64,000 nucleotides of DNA from Komagataeibacter medellinensis NBRC 3288 (GTDB taxonomy: Bacteria; Pseudomonadota; Alphaproteobacteria; Acetobacterales; Acetobacteraceae), in assembly GCF_000182745.2 (NCBI RefSeq), contig NC_016027.1:1541501-1605500 (forward strand). The letters are read 5' to 3'. A program made the translations under genes and the position numbers. Shown here piece by piece: positions 27,933 to 36,374 of the stretch; the first letter of the stretch is position 1, and each line of letters opens with the position of its first letter. Below the pieces are notes generated by a model, which was given only the letters and a program-made list of their open reading frames with translations, searched no databases and was not told the origin of the DNA.

Positions 27933-29624
27933 TTACGCTGCGGCCGAAGTCTCGCCCAGCGTTGCCAGTGGCTTCATGAGCAGATGGTTCTGGGAATAGT
28001 CTACCGGTACCGAGATCACAACCGGGCCTTCGACTTCCATGGCATCACGCAGCGCGCCCGCCACGCCATCGGCTGACTGGACGGCAATGCCGTGCGCCCC
28101 GCAGGAGCGGGCAAACATGGCAAAGTCGATCGGCCCGAAATCCACGCCCGAACCACGGCCGTATTTCTTCTTCTCCTGCATCTCGACCATATTGTAGGCC
28201 TGATCGACCCAGACCATGTGGACGAGGTTGCACTTCAGGCGCACCGCCGTTTCCAGTTCCATGCACGACATCATGAAGCCGCCATCGCCCGAGATGGAGA
28301 TCACCTTCTGCGCCGGGTTGACAAGGCTGGCCGCAATACCCCACGGCAGGCCCACGCCCATGGTCTGCTGGCCATTGCTGATCAGCATCTGGCGTGCGCG
28401 GAAGGACAGCAGGTAACGCGCCAGCCAGATATGGAAGGTGCCCATGTCAAGGCACATCGTGACATCGGGGGTTACGAACTGCTCCAGCTCGCGCACGATC
28501 TGCAGCGGGTGCACCGCCGTGTTGGACGTGCTGCGCGCGCCTGACAGCGCGGACAGGCGGGTAGCGTGGTACTGGCGCAGGATATCCTCAAGTTGCGGGG
28601 CGCGCGGCAGCTTGCCCGCCTTGGCCGCCAGCGCACGGACGGAGGCGCCGATATCGCCAACCAGTTCCACCGCCGGGTCGTAATGCGTGTCCAGTTCAGC
28701 GGGCACCACATCGATATGAACGATCTTGCGGCCGTTATCGACATTCCACAGCCACGGATCGTACTCGATGGGATTGTAGCCGATCGAGATTACCAGGTCC
28801 GTCTCATGCAGCAACTGGTCGCCCGGCTGGTTACGAAACAGGCCAACGCGGCCACCAAAGCGGCCGGACAGTTCCTGCGAGACGGCACCGGCCGCCTGAT
28901 AGGTGCCAATAACCGGCACGCCGGTGGTGGCCACCAGGGCGCGCACTGCGTCCGACACATCGGGACGACTGGCGAGAAGGCCCAGCAGGATAACCGGGCG
29001 CTGCGCCTTGCGGATCAGGCCCAGTGCCTCGTTTACCGCCTCTGCGGGGGCGGCGCCGGGTGCGGGCTGCGGGCGACCCGCCAGCACCTTGCCTTCCGCC
29101 GGCATGGACAGGATATCCATCGGCGTGCTGATGAAGGCGGCGCCGGGGCGACCACTCTCGGCAAAGCGCAGCGCGTTGGCAACCGCTTCGGACACGGCGG
29201 CGGGAGATGTGATTTCCGCGCTGTATTTGGTGATCGGCTGGAACAGGGCCACCGTGTCCATGCTCTGGTGCGTAAGCTTCAGCCGGTCAGCCAGCTTGAC
29301 CGCGCCGCCAATGGCCAGCACCGGGTCGCCTTCGGAATTGGCGGTGGCAAGGCCGGTCACGAAGTTCGATGCACCGGGGCCGGAGGTTGCAATGGCAACA
29401 CCCGCCTTGCCCGTCAGGCGGCCGATGCCACCGGCAATGAAAGCGGCGTTCTGCTCATGGCGGGTCACCACGGTCTCGATCGGGCTGTCCACCAGCGCGT
29501 CGAACAAACGGTCAACCTTGGCACCGGGAATGCCGAATACATGGGTCGTGCCGTGTGCAACCAGGTTGCGCACGATCATGTCCGCCCCGCACTCCGGCGC
29601 GGCCGATTTGGTCTTGTCAGTCAT
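27933..29624 (-). CDS. alsS: Catabolic acetolactate synthase
   Basis: 563 residues. It condenses two pyruvates to 2-acetolactate with ThDP. The catalytic Glu is in VVTRHEQNAAFIAGG (about residue 57); GVAIATSGPGASN and the ThDP motif GDGGFMMSCMELETAV with WVDQAYNMVEMQEKKKYGR are those of the FAD-free catabolic type rather than IlvB. No regulatory small subunit gene is present. alsD lies 75 nt upstream on the same strand, giving an acetoin pathway order alsD-alsS. Confidence 0.95.
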   Translation of the reverse strand: MTDKTKSAAPECGADMIVRNLVAHGTTHVFGIPGAKVDRLFDALVDSPIETVVTRHEQNAAFIAGGIGRLTGKAGVAIATSGPGASNFVTGLATANSEGDPVLAIGGAVKLADRLKLTHQSMDTVALFQPITKYSAEITSPAAVSEAVANALRFAESGRPGAAFISTPMDILSMPAEGKVLAGRPQPAPGAAPAEAVNEALGLIRKAQRPVILLGLLASRPDVSDAVRALVATTGVPVIGTYQAAGAVSQELSGRFGGRVGLFRNQPGDQLLHETDLVISIGYNPIEYDPWLWNVDNGRKIVHIDVVPAELDTHYDPAVELVGDIGASVRALAAKAGKLPRAPQLEDILRQYHATRLSALSGARSTSNTAVHPLQIVRELEQFVTPDVTMCLDMGTFHIWLARYLLSFRARQMLISNGQQTMGVGLPWGIAASLVNPAQKVISISGDGGFMMSCMELETAVRLKCNLVHMVWVDQAYNMVEMQEKKKYGRGSGVDFGPIDFAMFARSCGAHGIAVQSADGVAGALRDAMEVEGPVVISVPVDYSQNHLLMKPLATLGETSAAA

Positions 29625-29699
29625 GATTTCAGGTATCCTGAACGGTTGGCACCGCAGCCGGGGCGGAGCGGACAGTTGCTCAGGCGGGAGGGGAAACCC

Positions 29700-30485
29700 T
29701 CAGCCGCCCTCGGCCACGCGAATGGCCTCGTGAATGTTTTCGGGGGACAGGTTGGCGCGCGCGAACTGTTCGGTGCGGGGCAGCTGGATTTCCACATCGG
29801 AAATCACGCCCACCTCAAGCCGACCGCGCAGCACGCCGTAATCGGTCACATGGCCGCCACGGCGTCCGTCCTCAGTCAGGAAGTGCAGGTGATAACCCGC
29901 CACGTTCACGCCCTGCATGTAGCCCGGCGTGCGGAAACCAAGCATGGTGCCGGTGGAGGCACCAAGCTGCATGGTGGGCTGGCGGGCCACCACTTCCAGC
30001 ATGGGTGGGTAGGGCTGGCACTGGCAGAACACGGTGCGGGTCTCGACCCGCTCGAACATGCCGGTAAAGCGCACGGCGGCGAACAGGTTGGGATTGTTGA
30101 CGAGGTGATCCACGATCGCCTCGAAGCCTTCCTTATCCTGCGCGGTGTCGATCATGTATTCCTTCTCCGGGTTGAAGAAGGTAACGCAGGCGAACGGAGT
30201 CCTGAGGTCGCCCGGCACACGACCGGCCTGCCCGTCTGCACGGAACTGGTGGATTACGCTGTCATTGACGATCATCTCGCCATCAAGGCCGTTGAACGTG
30301 CCCAGCCCGAAATTGCCGTGCATCAGCAGTTCATCAAGCGTGGTCTCGCCATCATAGACCGCATCAAGCAGCGCGGCCATGGTCGATGTCTGGTACAGGC
30401 GGTTCATGCGCGGACGCACGCCAGTCGAATCAGCAGCGCTGGACCGGGTATCAACATCCCCTACCGAGTAGCATTTAAGCTTCAC
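29700..30485 (-). CDS. alsD: Alpha-acetolactate decarboxylase
   Basis: 261 residues from a GTG at 30485. It decarboxylates acetolactate to acetoin. Family features include LYQTSTMAALLDAVYDGE, LMHGNFGLGTFNGLDGE, the ACVTFF strand and the zinc-site segment GYHLHFLTEDGRRGGHV. The GTG was chosen because AGGAG lies 9 nt upstream of it. The in-frame ATG at 30503 actually overlaps that ribosome site, and starts further up give unrelated sequence. It is first in the alsD-alsS pair. A 27-nt palindrome lies about 120 nt upstream. Confidence 0.95.
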   Translation of the reverse strand: MKLKCYSVGDVDTRSSAADSTGVRPRMNRLYQTSTMAALLDAVYDGETTLDELLMHGNFGLGTFNGLDGEMIVNDSVIHQFRADGQAGRVPGDLRTPFACVTFFNPEKEYMIDTAQDKEGFEAIVDHLVNNPNLFAAVRFTGMFERVETRTVFCQCQPYPPMLEVVARQPTMQLGASTGTMLGFRTPGYMQGVNVAGYHLHFLTEDGRRGGHVTDYGVLRGRLEVGVISDVEIQLPRTEQFARANLSPENIHEAIRVAEGG

Positions 30486-30606
30486 GACCTCAGTCTCCTG
30501 CATCGGGGGACAATGCGGCACATGGCATCGCCTCAACCCGGTCATTTGTGATTGCAGACTAATGGTGATGCAGGCAGGTTCGTACGTCCAATATATATTA
30601 AAGCCT

Positions 30607-30633
30607 ATTTCCATATATAAAATATATGGAAAT
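30607..30633. promoter_or_regulatory. 11-bp perfect palindromic operator candidate between alsD and a divergent gene
   Basis: ATTTCCATATA (30607-30617) and TATATGGAAAT (30623-30633) are exact inverse complements with a TAAAA spacer. The site is about 120 nt before alsD and 83 nt before the divergent exported-protein gene, in AT-rich sequence. It has the form of a dimeric repressor or activator site. Confidence 0.55.
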
Positions 30634-30715
30634 GCCGCCGTGCAGGCCCTGGCCTTGCCCTTGGCCGTTCAGGACTGCCATTGTGAACGCGCATTGAAAT
30701 TCAGGATGACCGGAT

Positions 30716-31117
30716 ATGAAGCCACTTTACATGACGCTCGCCGCCTTCTGCATGGGCGGCCTGATCGCGGGCAGCAGCGCGGCCCATGCCGAAAGCGACC
30801 CCAAGCCCCCCTATGGTCCCGGTACCTATACCGGTGCATGGACAGCACTTGGCCTCAAGCCCGTCACCATTACCGCCAACAAGGCACTGGGTCCGGCAGC
30901 ACGGCTTTACCTGCAACTGCCAGATTCGCTAGGCAAGATCACGGGTCTGACCGGGCGGACAATCGAACTGAAGGTGCAGGACGGGACATCGCTGCGTTCG
31001 GTCGATGACAACCCGCGCACCATCTTCCGCCTGACATCCCCCAACGCGGCCGACCTGCAGATGCAGGGCGAAAAGCCCGGCCAGAAGCTGGACCTGCCGC
31101 TTAGCCGCGCGGACTGA
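30716..31117 (+). CDS. Small exported protein of unknown function
   Basis: 133 residues. Signal peptide MKPLYMTLAAFCMGGLIAG, cleaved near AAHAES. The mature part is about 108 residues without Cys and likely all-beta: YGPGTYTGAW, VTITANKALGP, LQLPDSLGKITGLTG and RTIELKVQDG. AGGAT lies 8 nt before the ATG. No family recognised. It is divergent from alsD and shares the palindrome-containing promoter region; a repeat element lies downstream. Confidence 0.72.
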   Translation: MKPLYMTLAAFCMGGLIAGSSAAHAESDPKPPYGPGTYTGAWTALGLKPVTITANKALGPAARLYLQLPDSLGKITGLTGRTIELKVQDGTSLRSVDDNPRTIFRLTSPNAADLQMQGEKPGQKLDLPLSRAD

Positions 31118-31179
31118 ACACGACATAACATTCGGCCAGCCCGATGGCGGGCATGTTGCAATCATACCTGCAAAAAACT

Positions 31180-31213
31180 GAATGCCGCCTTTTGCCAAAA
31201 AAAGGCGGCATTC
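31180..31213. repeat. Palindromic intergenic repeat, copy 2
   Basis: Perfect 14-bp stem GAATGCCGCCTTTT (31180-31193) and AAAAGGCGGCATTC (31200-31213) with a 6-nt loop, followed by the family outer arm AAAAACTTTT and a T-rich tail. Where other copies have GGGTGCC/GGCACCC, this one has GAATGCC/GGCATTC, that is, paired changes on both arms. It lies at a convergent junction. Confidence 0.85.
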
Positions 31214-31265
31214 AAAAACTTTTGTTCTTTTTTATTAAGCGTTTACTTTTCGGCCACTGCCCCAC

Positions 31266-31595
31266 TCAGTCATGCATGCTGGCCAGTAGGGCACGCACCC
31301 TGCTGCGCAGTTCGTTCTCGCGCGGCACGCTGATCGCCTCACGCAGGCGGCGCATCTGGCGGCGGGCGGCATAAAGCTGGTCCAGCAACGACAGGATAAC
31401 GGGCATCCCTTCATCATTGATGCCCATGTCCTCGCGCAGTTCACGGATCAGATGCGCCCGCGCCTCGTCAATCTCGCGGAACAGATAGTGCCCACGCGCG
31501 CCTTCGGGGCGGAGCCAGTCACTGTCGATCCATTCCTGCACGTCCGCTACCGGCACGTTGCCGATGCGCACGCACAGGGTCTCGAGCGTGATCAT
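31266..31595 (-). CDS. cbpM: Chaperone-modulator protein CbpM (MerR-like)
   Basis: 109 residues. CbpM inhibits and adjusts the co-chaperone CbpA. The MerR-like helix-turn-helix region is ETLCVRIGNVPVADVQEWIDSDWLRPEG, followed by an amphipathic helix (LLDQLYAARRQMRRLREAI). It overlaps the stop of cbpA as ATGA on the minus strand, which is the standard cbpA-cbpM pair. A shared transcript and stoichiometric partnership are expected. Confidence 0.88.
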   Translation of the reverse strand: MITLETLCVRIGNVPVADVQEWIDSDWLRPEGARGHYLFREIDEARAHLIRELREDMGINDEGMPVILSLLDQLYAARRQMRRLREAISVPRENELRSRVRALLASMHD

Positions 31596-32533
31596 GCCTT
31601 CCCCTCCTCCTGCTCCCTGACGGCATCAAGCGCCTCGCCGCGCAGGAAGGCCTCAAGAGCCGGATCCACCGTACCTATGGTCACCACCAGCTTGACATAA
31701 AGGTTGCCCGCCTCATGCCCGCCATGCGCCTTGACCCCACGCCCGCGCAGGCGCAGCACGCTGCCACTGTCGGAATGGGGGGGGACGTTCATCTTGACCG
31801 ACCCCGCCGGGGTGGGAATGGTGATGCTGCCACCAAGCACCGCCGTCTTCAGGTCCACCGGCAGCGACATGCGAATATCGTTGCCATCGCGGGTATAGGT
31901 TGCATCGGGCGCCACGGTGATGGTGACCAGCGCATCACCCGCGGGACCGCCCTGCTGGCCGGGATCACCCTTGCCGCGCAGGCGCATGACCTGATCGTTC
32001 CCGATACCTGGCGGGATTTTTACATCCAGTTGCGCGCCACCGGGCAGGGTGATGCGCGACGTGCCGCCATTGACGGAATCGAGGAAACTTACGGTTAGCG
32101 CATACTGCCGGTCTGCCCCCTTCTGCGGTCCCTGCGGCCTGCGGCGGAAGCCACCGCCAAAACCGGCACCACCGCCGCCCTGGCCAAACATGGTGCCGAA
32201 GATGTCGCCCAGGTCATCTTCCGAAAACTGACCGCCACCGTAATTGAAGCCCTGCGGCCCCTCGGCATAATCGCGGTAGCCACGACCGCCGCCGCCAAAG
32301 CCCTTTTCCTGGCCACTGGCGTCAATCTCGCCACGGTCATAGCGGGCACGCTGCGCCTCATCAGACAGCAGGGCGTTGGCCGCGCCCACGGCCTTGAAGT
32401 TCTCCTCCGCAACCTTGTCACCGGGGTTGAGGTCGGGATGGTACTTCTTGGCCAGCTTGCGGTAGGCCTTGCGTATGTCATCCTGACTGGCCGTTCGCTT
32501 CAGGCCGAGTACCTCGTATGGATCCTTGCTCAC
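31592..32533 (-). CDS. cbpA: DnaJ-like co-chaperone CbpA
   Basis: 313 residues. J domain at residues 3-68 with the HPD motif at 32-34 (KYHPDLNPG). A Gly/Phe-rich linker (about 75-125, GFGGGGRGYRDY) follows. Two C-terminal peptide-binding beta domains follow, and there is no zinc-finger cluster, as expected for CbpA/DjlA-type rather than DnaJ. It stimulates DnaK ATPase and may bind curved DNA. The start is GTG at 32533 (the coding of MSKDPYEVLG), with GGAGGGAT about 10 nt upstream. Confidence 0.92.
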   Translation of the reverse strand: MSKDPYEVLGLKRTASQDDIRKAYRKLAKKYHPDLNPGDKVAEENFKAVGAANALLSDEAQRARYDRGEIDASGQEKGFGGGGRGYRDYAEGPQGFNYGGGQFSEDDLGDIFGTMFGQGGGGAGFGGGFRRRPQGPQKGADRQYALTVSFLDSVNGGTSRITLPGGAQLDVKIPPGIGNDQVMRLRGKGDPGQQGGPAGDALVTITVAPDATYTRDGNDIRMSLPVDLKTAVLGGSITIPTPAGSVKMNVPPHSDSGSVLRLRGRGVKAHGGHEAGNLYVKLVVTIGTVDPALEAFLRGEALDAVREQEEGKA

Positions 32534-32805
32534 TTAAAAATCATCCCTCCGTCAGGAGCACCCGGCCCGTCCGTGCGCCATGTCTGCCCTGAACATCATG
32601 AATACGGCCATATGGCCACTCTTTCCTCAATAATGGGAAGTGGAAAGGGCATGGTCAATGAAAGGACATGAAATCTTCAATCCATGCATAGCTGGCAGAA
32701 GAAAATAACAAAAGAGAGACTTAACCATAACATTTTTTGTATTTTTAATTAAATGAGAAATGAAGTATTCCAAAAACAATAGAAATATAAAAAAGATCCT
32801 TCCTG

Positions 32806-34572
32806 ATGCACGCCGTTTTCCTCACCCTTGCATTATTGACCGTAACGGGGATCAGCAGCCTGATCTCCCGCGTGGGGCGCATTCCCATACCGCTGCCGCT
32901 GATCCAGATCGGGGTTGGCGCGATCGCGGCCCTGGCGGGGCTGAATATCGGCTTTGATCCCGACATGTTCCTGCTGCTGTTCATCCCACCCCTGCTCTAT
33001 GCCGATGCCTACCGCATGCCGATGCGCGAGTTCGGTGAACTGCGTAACGTCATTATCATGATGGCGCTGGGACTGGTGGTGTTCACCACGCTAGCGTGCG
33101 GGTATTTCATCCACTGGCTGATCCCGCCCATCATGCTGCCCGCGGCCTTTGCGCTGGCCGCCGTCATGTCGCCGACCGATGCGGTCTCGGTCGGCAGCAT
33201 GATCGAGGGCGGTCGCGCACCCGCGCGCGTGGTGCATATCCTGCATGGGGAAGCGCTGCTGAATGATGCATCGGGGCTGGTGTGCTTCAAGTTCGCAGTA
33301 GCGGCGGCCATGACAGGGCTGTTCTCGTTCCAGCAGGCGCTGGGCAGCTTTATCTTCATGTCTGTCGGCGGTATCGTGATCGGCATCGTGTGCGCATGGG
33401 CGGCGTGCCGGGCGGAACATGTGCTGCTGACACGCGGGTACGACGACCCGCCCACCCAGATTATCCTGGCCATGATGCTCCCCTTTGGCATCTACCTGAT
33501 CGCGGATGCGGTAGAGTGTTCGGGCATCCTTGCCGCCGTAGCGGGTGGCATGACCGTAAAGTTCACCGGGGTAATGCACGAGGCCCGTACTGAAACACGG
33601 CTCAAGGCCACCACCGTGTGGGATATGGTGAACTTCACCTTCAATGCCGTGATCTTCCTGCTGCTGGGGCTGCAATTGCCGCAACTGATCAGCGGGGGGG
33701 CCGCGATTGCCCGCGCGGGCGGGATTTCGCCTTGGTTCCTGATCCTGGCAATCCTGGGCATCCAGTTCATGATGAGCCTGATCCGTTTTGTCTGGATCTG
33801 GATTTCCATCTCCGCACGGCGGCTGTTCGCGCATTTCCGCCACCGCAAGACGGTCATCCCTTCCGTGCGCACCATCCTGCTCATGACGGTGGCGGGCACG
33901 CGCGGGGCCATCACGCTGGCCGCCGTGCTCTCGCTGCCAGTGGCAACGCTGGCCAGCTCGGGCTTTCCGGGGCGTGACCTGCTGGTTACGCTGGCGGCAG
34001 GGGTGATCATAAGCTCGCTACTGCTGGCAAGCCTTGCCATACCCGCCCTGCTGCACGGCATGAGCACGGGAGAGGACGATCCCTCCCTGCATGAACTGGA
34101 CATGATGCGCATAGAACTGGCGCAGACCGCGATAGAGGCGCTGCACACCGAACAGGCGGCGCTGGCCCAGCAGGAAATGAACGCCGCCCCCGGCGGTGAA
34201 GAAACGCTCGACCTGAAGCAGGAAGCCATTGCGCGCCTGCTGCACGAATATCAGGACACGGTGCACCGGCTGGACAATTCCCGCGCGGCGGAGGCCAGCA
34301 TCCGTACGGCCGCCATACGTGAAAAACGCACGGAACTGGCGCTGCGCTTCCGTGTCATTCGCCACATGCGGGAACGGCTGCATATGCGGGTGATCCAGAA
34401 ACACATCAATGACGAGACCGAATGGACCATCAATCAGGAACTCGATTTCATCGAACAGGAACTCCAGATCGAGGCCCGCTCCCTTCCCCGTCCTGACAGC
34501 CTGCCACAGTCTGCCCCCGGCCCCGCCACACAGTCCCGCGCTGAATGCATGGCCGAACCCGTAACAAGCTGA
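32806..34572 (+). CDS. Na+/H+ antiporter, CPA1 (NhaP/YjcE-like) family
   Basis: 588 residues. About 12 membrane helices lie between residues 1 and 420, with the ion-translocation Asp in EALLNDASGLVCFKFA and MSPTDAVSVGSM. This is followed by a soluble helical tail of about 160 residues rich in Glu/Gln/Arg (coiled-coil-like, RLLHEYQDTVHRLDNS). CPA1 antiporters exchange Na+ or K+ for protons, which matters for acid tolerance. The 272 nt before it is AT-rich and carries the promoter; no good ribosome site precedes the ATG. Confidence 0.9.
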   Translation: MHAVFLTLALLTVTGISSLISRVGRIPIPLPLIQIGVGAIAALAGLNIGFDPDMFLLLFIPPLLYADAYRMPMREFGELRNVIIMMALGLVVFTTLACGYFIHWLIPPIMLPAAFALAAVMSPTDAVSVGSMIEGGRAPARVVHILHGEALLNDASGLVCFKFAVAAAMTGLFSFQQALGSFIFMSVGGIVIGIVCAWAACRAEHVLLTRGYDDPPTQIILAMMLPFGIYLIADAVECSGILAAVAGGMTVKFTGVMHEARTETRLKATTVWDMVNFTFNAVIFLLLGLQLPQLISGGAAIARAGGISPWFLILAILGIQFMMSLIRFVWIWISISARRLFAHFRHRKTVIPSVRTILLMTVAGTRGAITLAAVLSLPVATLASSGFPGRDLLVTLAAGVIISSLLLASLAIPALLHGMSTGEDDPSLHELDMMRIELAQTAIEALHTEQAALAQQEMNAAPGGEETLDLKQEAIARLLHEYQDTVHRLDNSRAAEASIRTAAIREKRTELALRFRVIRHMRERLHMRVIQKHINDETEWTINQELDFIEQELQIEARSLPRPDSLPQSAPGPATQSRAECMAEPVTS

Positions 34573-34635
34573 CACAAGGGAGTGGTGGCCCGCCCCGATA
34601 GCGGCCACATACCCAAGCACCATGAAGGAAGCTCC

Positions 34636-34995
34636 ATGCCCCCCATCCGTCGCATCCTGCTAGCCGGGCTGGGCCTTGCCACGATGGCCGTCACCGGCGC
34701 GCAGGCCCGCTCCCACCATTTCCAGGTGCCCGAGCACCGTGTCCATGCCAACTCACCCTACGGCCATGTGCAGAACTATCAGGCCACCATGGACGAACAT
34801 GATCCCCGCTACGTGGCCGCAACGCAGAAATGCGAGGCCAAGGGCGCAATGGGTGCACTGACCAGCGCCAACGGTGGCAGCGCGCAGGTCTCGGCCGGGG
34901 ACAGCCATGTGAAATTTTTTAGCCAGTGCATGGTGGAGGAAGGGGTCTGGCAGACCCGCTACACAAATGATGTAGGCGGCAACCTGAACCAGTAA
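34636..34995 (+). CDS. Small exported protein of unknown function
   Basis: 119 residues from the ATG at 34636, which has GAAGGAAGC 5-12 nt upstream; an earlier GTG frame start has no ribosome site. Signal peptide MPPIRRILLAGLGLATMAVTGAQA. The mature part is His-rich at its start (RSHHFQVPEHRVHANSPYGH) and has two Cys, in QKCEAKG and SQCMVEEG, that could form a disulfide. No known family. It lies 63 nt after the antiporter gene and may share its transcript. Confidence 0.72.
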   Translation: MPPIRRILLAGLGLATMAVTGAQARSHHFQVPEHRVHANSPYGHVQNYQATMDEHDPRYVAATQKCEAKGAMGALTSANGGSAQVSAGDSHVKFFSQCMVEEGVWQTRYTNDVGGNLNQ

Positions 34996-35031
34996 AATGG
35001 TGCCTGAAAATACATAATTGATAAAAAAGGG

Positions 35032-35072
35032 AAAGTTTTTGGGTGCCGCCTTTCTTCAAAAAGGCGGCACCC
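35032..35072. repeat. Palindromic intergenic repeat, copy 3
   Basis: AAAGTTTTT outer arm, then a perfect 13-bp stem GGGTGCCGCCTTT (35041-35053) and AAAGGCGGCACCC (35060-35072). The right outer arm is lost (CCGGCACTGG follows). It lies at the convergent junction of the 119-residue exported protein and the aldo/keto reductase. Confidence 0.85.
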
Positions 35073-35116
35073 GGCACTGGAAGCATCCGTTGCGTCAGCA
35101 GGCCGTCTGCCGCCGC

Positions 35117-36115
35117 TCAGCGACCCGGAGGCGCCATGAACTCCGGCCCAACGGGGTCGGGAATGCAGCGGGTCAGGATGGCATCTATCTCACGGCGATC
35201 CTCCGCGCTGAGCTGCCAGCCGGTGGCATCCGCCACGGCCGCGATCTGGTCCGGGCGGCGCGCGCCCCACAGGGCGATGGTCGGCCCCTGGTCCAACACC
35301 CAGCGAATCGCCAGCGCCAGCAGGGACTTGCCATGCCGCTCACGCGCGAAGGCCTGTAGTTCCTGCACGGCCTGAAGGTAATGCGCAAAGCGGGGCGGCT
35401 GGAATTTGGGGTCGGCGCTGCGCAGGTCATCGGAACCGAATTTCGTGTCCGCCATCATCTTTCCCGACAGCAGCCCCCGGCACAGCGGACCGTAGGCCAG
35501 GATGGTCAGGTCATGCTGGCGGGCGTAGGGCAGGATATCGTGCTCCATCGCACGCTCGAACAGGTTGTAGGGCGGCTGCACGGCGGCAAGGGGAGCGAAC
35601 TCCCGGAACGCTTCCATCTGCGCGATGGTGAAGTTGCTGACCCCCAGCGCACGGACCTTGCCCTCGCGCACCAGCGCTTCGAGCGTGCGGGCGGTTTCCT
35701 CCATCGGAACGGCGGAGTCGGGCCAGTGCACCTGATACAGGTCGATGTAGTCGGTGCGCAGGCGACGCAGAGAATCCTCAATTTCCTTGCGGATGCGCGT
35801 AGCTGACGTATTGCGGAAGGGCTTGTGGTCTTCTTTCCAGTCCAGCCCGACCTTGGTGGCGATGGCCACCCGGTCGCGTCGGCCGGCCACAGCCTGGCCC
35901 ACGATTTCCTCTGAATGGCCAAAACCGTAGACGGGTGCCGTATCAATCAGCGTGATGCCAAGATCCAGCGCTTCATGGATGGTGGCGATGGCCTGCCGGT
36001 CATCCGGGCCGCCCCACATCCATCCGCCAATTGCCCATGTACCAAGGGCAATACGCGAGACGGGATGGTCGAGGCCACGGATGGTGGTGGTTTCCGTAAC
36101 GGATGGCTGTGTCAT
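35117..36115 (-). CDS. Aldo/keto reductase
   Basis: 332 residues, TIM-barrel AKR. Start MTQPSVTETTTIRGLDHPVSRIALGTWAIGG. The catalytic set is visible: Asp in LIDTAPVYG, Tyr in the same motif, Lys in AIATKVGLDW and His in YQVHWPDS. It is related to the AKR11-12 type (YghZ/IolS-like) general reductases that use NADPH. The substrate cannot be assigned. It is a single gene: convergent with the exported-protein gene and divergent from the DUF2272 lipoprotein gene. Confidence 0.93.
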   Translation of the reverse strand: MTQPSVTETTTIRGLDHPVSRIALGTWAIGGWMWGGPDDRQAIATIHEALDLGITLIDTAPVYGFGHSEEIVGQAVAGRRDRVAIATKVGLDWKEDHKPFRNTSATRIRKEIEDSLRRLRTDYIDLYQVHWPDSAVPMEETARTLEALVREGKVRALGVSNFTIAQMEAFREFAPLAAVQPPYNLFERAMEHDILPYARQHDLTILAYGPLCRGLLSGKMMADTKFGSDDLRSADPKFQPPRFAHYLQAVQELQAFARERHGKSLLALAIRWVLDQGPTIALWGARRPDQIAAVADATGWQLSAEDRREIDAILTRCIPDPVGPEFMAPPGR

Positions 36116-36374
36116 GAATCCTCACTTAATCGTCTGGCTTGCATCTGGTCGGGCCATGGCCGCGCGGGCCATCCTACACATGCTGCCATGTCCCGGCACC
36201 TGACCGTTACCCGCCACATGCTGGCTGCTGGCATGCATGCGGCGCGTCCCAGTCCAACCAACACGAAGGCCGTGCGGGCGTTGCGTTTTTTCTGCCCCAT
36301 GGGCTCCACCCCCTTCCGTATGGCCGGTACGCGCCGTATGGAGAAAGCACGCCGCCTGCAATGGAGTGCCAATT

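Noticed and set aside
27933-29624. Anabolic acetohydroxyacid synthase (ilvB)
   Set aside because: There is no ilvN small subunit, alsD is adjacent, and the motifs are those of the catabolic type.
28566-30551. 661-residue open frame antisense to alsS and alsD
   Set aside because: It spans two strong genes on the other strand and has no motif.
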